DNA of 54,693 nucleotides from Bifidobacterium myosotis. GTDB lineage: Bacteria > Actinomycetota > Actinomycetes > Actinomycetales > Bifidobacteriaceae. The DNA is taken from positions 1 through 54,693 of the forward strand of contig NZ_MWWW01000032.1 in assembly GCF_002259745.1 (NCBI RefSeq), read 5' to 3'. The notes under the pieces are model-generated. The model did no database searches. It saw nothing but the letters and a program-made list of their open reading frames with translations, and was not told the DNA's origin. Below are positions 50,729 through 54,693 of the stretch, piece after piece. The translations under genes were made by a program, and so were the position numbers. Each line of letters opens with the position of its first letter. The first letter of the stretch is position 1.

Positions 50729-50962
50729 ATGGAGGACGACAAGAACGATATGGATGAACGTTGGGTGAAGGCGCTGCAGGCCAAAGGCATCAACGCCAAG
50801 CCCGGCGTACGCGGCCGGCAGCCCAATCAATCCACTCAACCCACTCAACATGCCGAGCGGCGCACGAGAGGCAAGACGTCGTTGTCAGGCGCCGTTTCCG
50901 TTCGCACCAAGCCATTCAAGGCCACAGGACACAAGGGCGGCATCAGCCGGCAGGGGGCTTGA
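50729..50962 (+). CDS. Small basic hypothetical protein
   Basis: A 77-residue protein. The N-terminus is acidic (MEDDKNDMDERWVKALQAKG) and the rest is basic, Gln/Thr/Arg-rich and disordered. No family recognised. It starts three bases after the DUF1295 stop with a GGGGTGAG ribosome binding site, so the two genes are probably cotranscribed. Confidence 0.55.
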   Translation: MEDDKNDMDERWVKALQAKGINAKPGVRGRQPNQSTQPTQHAERRTRGKTSLSGAVSVRTKPFKATGHKGGISRQGA

Positions 50963-50989
50963 CGGCTCCGGCCTGGGCGTGGCTTGTCT

Positions 50990-51121
50990 CTTAGGTACTT
51001 CCGTCGTTTCTTAGGTACGTGCCTCCGGGCGTTGAACACGTATTTCAGCCTTTGCATACGTGTTTTTCCTCCGTGACCTATCCTCGTGACCCATCCTAAA
51101 GAAACGACGGAAGTATCTAAG
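50990..51121. repeat. Nested fold-back element, 132 nt
   Basis: The outer arms CTTAGGTACTTCCGTCGTTT (with six more paired bases, 50990-51015) and the inverse at 51095-51121 pair with one bulge and one mismatch. An inner stem AACACGTAT / ATACGTGTT (51035-51043 and 51056-51064) lies within. The left arm also contains TTAGGTAC twice. No coding frame. It could be a structured RNA, a MITE-like element or a bidirectional terminator. Confidence 0.75.
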
Positions 51122-51238
51122 TTATGACGTTGGGACCCGATATCCGCCGGACACCGGCCTGTCAGTGACGGGGGCTTGGCATCCGGCATCATTGCAGGCC
51201 GACCGACTACACCATGCCGACCACACCGAACCGCTGCC

Positions 51239-52093
51239 TCAGTCCTCCTCGTGCCAGTGGGGGTTCTGGCCGAAGGTGTAGCCCTCCGGGTTGTCCATGG
51301 CGGCGATGTCCTGCATGTCCTGCTCGTCAAGCGTGAAACCGGTCAGGTCGAGGTTGGCACGCTGGCGCTCGCGGTGCATGGACTTCGGAATCGCCACGTC
51401 GCCCAGCTGCAGATGCCAGCGCAGGATGGCGGCCACGGGGGAGACGCCGTGCTTCTCGGCGATGCGCACGATGGTCGGGTCCTTGAGCATCTGGTTGGCA
51501 CGGCCCAGTGGGCTCCACGCCTCGGTGATGATGCCATGGGCCTCGTCGTAAGCGCGCTGCTCGTTCTGCTGGAAGAACGGATGCAGCTCCACTTGGTTGA
51601 CGGCCGGCGTCACACCGGTGGCACGGATGAGCAGGTCGATGTGGCCGGGCAGGAAGTTGCTCACGCCGATATGCTTGACGATGCCCTGCTGCTGCGCATC
51701 GACCAGCGCCTGCCACGCCTCCACGAACTGACCCTGCGAGGGGTTGGGCCAGTGGATGAGGTACAGGTCGATGTAGTCGAGTCCCATGCGGGCAACCGAC
51801 TCCTCGATGGTCACGCGCGCCTGGTCATACTGGTGATGGCGGCCGGGCAGCTTCGAGGCCACGATGATCTCCTCGCGTGGCACTTCGGACTCGCGGATCG
51901 CCTTGCCGACCACGCCCTCGTTCTCGTAGTTGAACGCGGAATCGATGAGCCGGTAGCCCACCTCCAGTGCCGACTTGATGGCCTCCGCGCCCGCGAAGCC
52001 GGTCACTTTGTATGTGCCGAATCCGATGGCGGGCAATTCCAGCCCGTCATGTGCCTTGCGCGTGGGGATTGCCGGCGGTTCCATCAGCGTCAT
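51239..52093 (-). CDS. Aldo/keto reductase
   Basis: About 284 residues. The AKR features are GFGTYKV, the catalytic Asp and Tyr in DSAFNYENE, the Lys in VASKLPGR and His in LIHWPNP, followed by VNQVELHPFFQQ and the C-terminal NPHWHEED. Closest in type to 2,5-diketo-D-gluconate reductase-like enzymes. ATG 52093 lies five bases after AAAGGAG; the ATG at 52096 and an upstream extension are less likely. Monocistronic. Confidence 0.93.
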   Translation of the reverse strand: MTLMEPPAIPTRKAHDGLELPAIGFGTYKVTGFAGAEAIKSALEVGYRLIDSAFNYENEGVVGKAIRESEVPREEIIVASKLPGRHHQYDQARVTIEESVARMGLDYIDLYLIHWPNPSQGQFVEAWQALVDAQQQGIVKHIGVSNFLPGHIDLLIRATGVTPAVNQVELHPFFQQNEQRAYDEAHGIITEAWSPLGRANQMLKDPTIVRIAEKHGVSPVAAILRWHLQLGDVAIPKSMHRERQRANLDLTGFTLDEQDMQDIAAMDNPEGYTFGQNPHWHEED

Positions 52094-52257
52094 CATCGCT
52101 CCTTTGCTGTCTTGTGCTGTTTGCATGCATATCTGGGCCAGTGCTTGGCCAGTGTGCCGAGGCGGATGCCCCGCCGTTGACAACTGTACTCGTCGTAACC
52201 GTGCTGCGCCGGAAGCTGATTAGGCTATTGCGACGATTGCGATCAGTCCTGATGCGC

Positions 52258-53004
52258 TCAGAACGTAGGCATGTCGAGCGACGGAGTCCCCGCGGCGTTG
52301 GCCCTGCCCATGTCTCTCGCCGTGGTGTGTTCGCGGAACCATGCGATGACCTGCGACTCGCTCACCGGCTGCAGCGCCCAAGCGTCAAGCCCGACGTTCA
52401 ACGCCTCGCGGCGGGCACCGTCGGGGGAGAGCTGGTGGGTGTGCCCGTACAGCAGCATCCGGCCGTCGAATGGCAGTGCCTTCGCGCTGAATTTCGACAC
52501 ATCGTCGGGCCAGCTGTATGCCAGATCCTCACGATAGGGGAAATGCGACAGGTTGACCGTGCCAAGCCCGCCGATATCGACGACGTCGTTGGGCTCCAGG
52601 GTTTCGAACAGGTTGCACGCAGGCTTGTCTTCGAGCCACCAATCGTCGTGATTGCCGATCACGCCATGCAGATGCCTGCAGTTAAGCGCTCGCAGACAAT
52701 CCTTGAAATGATTGAGCGACGTGCGGAATCCGATGTCGCCGAGAATCCAGAGTTCGTCATCGGGCCGGACCTGTGCGTTGATGGCATCGATGACCGCCCG
52801 GTCGTGGGCGTCGGTGTCGGCCGCCTTACGGAAGGTGAGCCCCGAATCGAGCGCGGTTTTCTTGGCCCAGTCCTCGGCGGCCTTGCGCCCGTAAGTGTGC
52901 AGAATCTCCTCGTAGGTCGAACGACTCGGATCGAACGTGGTGAATCCGCGTAGTACGGTGACCAGCGGATGCCCGAAATGCGTGTCGGTGGTGAAATATC
53001 GCAT
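52258..53004 (-). CDS. Metallophosphoesterase
   Basis: About 248 residues, with calcineurin-like motifs in order: TTDTHFGH, LWILGDIGF, GVIGNHDDW, LSHFPY and YGHTHQ. The two-metal site is complete. The substrate is unknown; phage-like and bacterial members act on phosphodiesters. AAGGAG ribosome binding site before ATG 53004. Divergent from tenA. Confidence 0.9.
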   Translation of the reverse strand: MRYFTTDTHFGHPLVTVLRGFTTFDPSRSTYEEILHTYGRKAAEDWAKKTALDSGLTFRKAADTDAHDRAVIDAINAQVRPDDELWILGDIGFRTSLNHFKDCLRALNCRHLHGVIGNHDDWWLEDKPACNLFETLEPNDVVDIGGLGTVNLSHFPYREDLAYSWPDDVSKFSAKALPFDGRMLLYGHTHQLSPDGARREALNVGLDAWALQPVSESQVIAWFREHTTARDMGRANAAGTPSLDMPTF

Positions 53005-53200
53005 CGTATGCTCCTTCTCGACGGCTGAGACTGTCCTGCGGTCGCGTCTGTTGTTGCTTGCTCCTGCGGACCCCTCAACAACCCTCATCAACCTCTGATT
53101 CCAGAGTAGGCGGTTCCGCGGGGAGGCGTTATACGCCGGCCGAATCGTCGATCGCATCTACTGCGGTTTTGCCGCCATGGCGCTGCGCCCGGTCTGCCGT

Positions 53201-53206
53201 TATAAT
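53201..53206 (+). promoter_or_regulatory. tenA promoter -10 element
   Basis: A perfect TATAAT about 10 bases before the riboswitch. No convincing -35 is visible at 17-bp spacing. Confidence 0.6.
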
Positions 53207-53213
53207 GAGCGAC

Positions 53214-53358
53214 GTTGCAGGGGAACCTGAGCCGGCCGCGCGAATCCCGTCTGGATGATCTGGACGTTTGGATATCCGCTCGGCCGGCTCGAGGTTGAGA
53301 AAGGCGCGGGCCTGACCCTTGGAACCTGTTGGCCAACACCATCGAAGGGAGCAATCGC
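53214..53358 (+). promoter_or_regulatory. TPP riboswitch (thi box)
   Basis: The leader has the conserved thi-box parts in order: GGGGAACCTGAG (53219-53230), a long variable P3 stem (GAGCCGGCCG pairs with CGGCCGGCTC), TTGAGAA and ACCCTTGGAACCTG, then GGCCAACACC. It ends just before the GGGAG ribosome binding site of tenA, suggesting translational control by thiamine diphosphate. Confidence 0.9.
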
Positions 53359-53360
53359 AT

Positions 53361-54128
53361 ATGACCGCCGACACCGTCACGTCATCGTCGTTCGACGCCG
53401 CCGCATTCGGACCCATCACGCTCGACCATCTGCCGCCGTTCGCTCAGCGTCTGCGCAAGGCCGCCGACCACGTCTGGGAGGAGGGATACCGCCAGCCGTT
53501 CCTGCGCGAACTTGGCGCCGGCACGCTCGACCGTGAGAAGTTCGCTTTCTACCTGCTGCAGGACTACCGCTACCTCGACGACTATGCCAAGGTCCACGCC
53601 CTCGCGCTCACCAAGACGCACGACCCCGAGATCATGCGCTTCATGGTCGATGTGCAGAACGCCATCTTCAATGTGGAATCCGCCATGCACCGCAAGTACA
53701 TGGCGAGCTTCGGCGTGACCGAGGCGGAGATGAACTCGGTGCGTCAGTCGGCGTTCGCACGCGCCTACACGTCGAACATCCTGTCCATCGCCTACGGCAA
53801 TCCGCTGGTTGACGTTCTCGTGGCCGTGCTGCCCTGCGCTTGGGTGTACGCCGATTACGGGCAGCGCCTCGCCCGCGAATTCGGCGATTCGCTGGAGTCG
53901 AACCCATACAAGAGCTGGGTCGACACGTACAAGACCGACGAGTTCTGGAGCTCGGCGGCGTGGCTGCTCAAGCACATCGAGACGCTCGTGGAGGGGCTGA
54001 GCGAGGAGCGCAAGGCTGAACTCACAGAGATCTTCGTCGTCGGTGTCGAAAACGAGTACATGTTCTGGGCCAGCGCCTACGACATGCAGTACTCGTGGAA
54101 GCCCGAATGGGACAGGGCACGCGCGTGA
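53361..54128 (+). CDS. tenA: TenA family aminopyrimidine aminohydrolase (thiaminase II)
   Basis: About 255 residues. The TenA fold features are visible: LRELGAGTLDREKFAFYLLQ near the N-terminus, the catalytic Cys159 in VLPCAWVYADYG and a Glu in VENEYMFW near the C-terminus. The enzyme salvages pyrimidine from degraded thiamine. A TPP riboswitch upstream supports the role in thiamine metabolism. GAAGGGAG ribosome binding site. No other thi gene is in the window. Confidence 0.95.
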   Translation: MTADTVTSSSFDAAAFGPITLDHLPPFAQRLRKAADHVWEEGYRQPFLRELGAGTLDREKFAFYLLQDYRYLDDYAKVHALALTKTHDPEIMRFMVDVQNAIFNVESAMHRKYMASFGVTEAEMNSVRQSAFARAYTSNILSIAYGNPLVDVLVAVLPCAWVYADYGQRLAREFGDSLESNPYKSWVDTYKTDEFWSSAAWLLKHIETLVEGLSEERKAELTEIFVVGVENEYMFWASAYDMQYSWKPEWDRARA

Positions 54129-54178
54129 GCGCTGCCAAGCGGGGACGTCGTCGTTCCTTGGATGCTAATGGTTTGTTT

Positions 54179-54271
54179 CTCAATTGTTTGAGTGGTATCG
54201 GCCCTCTCTAATGAGAGGGCTGTCAGCGAAGACGACTGGGGAGAAAAAGCTGAAGCCCTCAATTATTTGAG
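54179..54271. repeat. Dispersed palindromic repeat flanked by CTCAATT(G/A)TTTGAG
   Basis: The core 54200-54246 (GCCCTCTCTAATGAGAGGGC, then TGTC-n-GCGAAG and GGGGAGA) is related to the unit at 43145-43192. It is flanked by CTCAATTGTTTGAG (54179-54192) and CTCAATTATTTGAG (54258-54271), which are near-identical 14-bp direct copies, each also palindromic. These could be target duplications or element ends. Confidence 0.7.
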
Positions 54272-54300
54272 CCTTCGCCAGTTTGTGTGGTGGGGTGTTG

Positions 54301-54326
54301 AGCCTCGGCGTCTTCGCCGGGGCTTT
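54301..54326 (+). terminator. Rho-independent terminator downstream of tenA
   Basis: AGCCTCGGCG and CGCCGGGGCT pair with a TCTT loop, followed by TTTT. Confidence 0.8.
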
Positions 54327-54347
54327 TTCGTGTGTGGGTGTGAGAGG

Positions 54348-54407
54348 GGCGTTCTCCTGTATGGTTTGTTTCCGCCAAGAAATGGAACCGAAGAACAGGG
54401 GAACGCC
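54348..54407. repeat. Inverted repeat spanning the ribosome binding site of the right transposase
   Basis: GGCGTTCTCCTGT (54348-54360) and ACAGGGGAACGCC (54395-54407) pair with one mismatch. The second arm contains the AGGGG ribosome binding site and ends one base before the GTG. Read from outside, the stem would hide the ribosome binding site. Confidence 0.65.
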
Positions 54408-54408
54408 T

Positions 54409-54693
54409 GTGCCCACCATATCAGCCGGCGCGCTCAAGCGCATGCTCAGCCTGCCCTCCAACATCGTGGTCCGCAAGCCCCGCATCGGGGAGGATCCACA
54501 TGGCGGCACCGTGGTAACGGTGCCGGTGCGCCCGTACGCGAACGACATGGACCGGTGCGCGAAGTGCGGCAGGCACGGCCGTCCGTACGACTGGCTGGGC
54601 ACGCGACGCTGGCGTCACCTCGACCTCGGGTGCGCCAGGCTCCTGCTGGAGTACGCGCCGCCGCGCGTCGCGTGCCGCGAGCACGGGGTGACG
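54409..54693 (+). CDS. ISL3-family transposase, 5' part (runs off right edge)
   Basis: The first 95 codons from GTG 54409 are open to the window edge. The protein begins VPTISAGALKRMLSLPSNIV. CAKCG with a following Cys near CREHGVT forms the zinc-binding N-terminal domain, and RRWRHLDLGCARLLLEY is the conserved ISL3 spacer between the zinc ligands. The DDE domain is outside the window. It is only distantly similar to the left-edge transposase. Length and integrity cannot be judged. Confidence 0.85.
   Translation, partial: MPTISAGALKRMLSLPSNIVVRKPRIGEDPHGGTVVTVPVRPYANDMDRCAKCGRHGRPYDWLGTRRWRHLDLGCARLLLEYAPPRVACREHGVT

Overview
The window is about 54.7 kb of high-GC actinobacterial chromosome, most likely Bifidobacterium. 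The evidence is the lepA-hemW pair next to rpsT, gltBD, a GlgA of the actinobacterial GT4 type, a GH129 alpha-N-acetylgalactosaminidase (a family described from bifidobacteria), frequent GTG starts and bifidobacterial-looking intergenic palindromes. I do not assign a species. No rRNA or tRNA gene and no CRISPR array were seen. Both edges cut through ISL3-type transposase genes.

Layout. (1) 1-1121: 5' part of an ISL3-type transposase (minus), then a gene-free stretch with four GTGCCCCCGCA palindromes. (2) 1122-8422: mazG, a TRIC/UPF0126 membrane protein, rpsT (minus), lepA-hemW and a Gfo/Idh/MocA oxidoreductase. (3) 8453-13251: a divergent SDR/LysR pair, the 3' remnant of a formate/nitrite transporter, a 42-residue ORF divergent from a LacI regulator with perfect palindromic operators, and a TetR regulator. 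(4) 13483-22508: a TetR-controlled MacB-type ABC exporter with an adjacent ACMSD-type amidohydrolase fusion, an SDR, a 5'-truncated Old Yellow Enzyme and glycerate kinase. (5) 22509-25675: a rearranged junction, then a compact module of an RHH antitoxin-like protein, an N6-adenine methyltransferase and a XamI-like endonuclease. (6) 25898-32009: gltBD with a strong terminator. (7) 32227-34951: an AbiE-like nucleotidyltransferase toxin-antitoxin pair and a membrane-anchored C39-type peptidase. (8) 35183-39635: an orphan oligopeptide-binding lipoprotein, GH129 and a small membrane protein. (9) 39852-45023: a proline-rich membrane metallopeptidase (minus), glgA, an ABC ATPase and a HAD phosphatase. 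(10) 45159-48706: an uncharacterised three-gene cassette (large membrane-hairpin protein, TerB-like protein with an amphipathic tail, glycine-zipper protein). (11) 48835-54128: a nitrilase-family amidase, a DUF1295 membrane enzyme, a small basic protein, a 132-nt fold-back element, an aldo/keto reductase, a metallophosphoesterase and a TPP-riboswitch-controlled tenA. (12) The second ISL3-type transposase.

The best candidate for an undescribed system is the cassette at 45159-48706. A perfect 16-bp palindrome, CGGTAAAATTTTACCG, lies just upstream of it. The only other copy I found, inside a longer identical stretch, lies just upstream of the RHH/methyltransferase/endonuclease module 22 kb away, where a LexA-type SOS box follows it. 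This suggests that a restriction-modification module and a TerB/glycine-zipper membrane module share a regulator.
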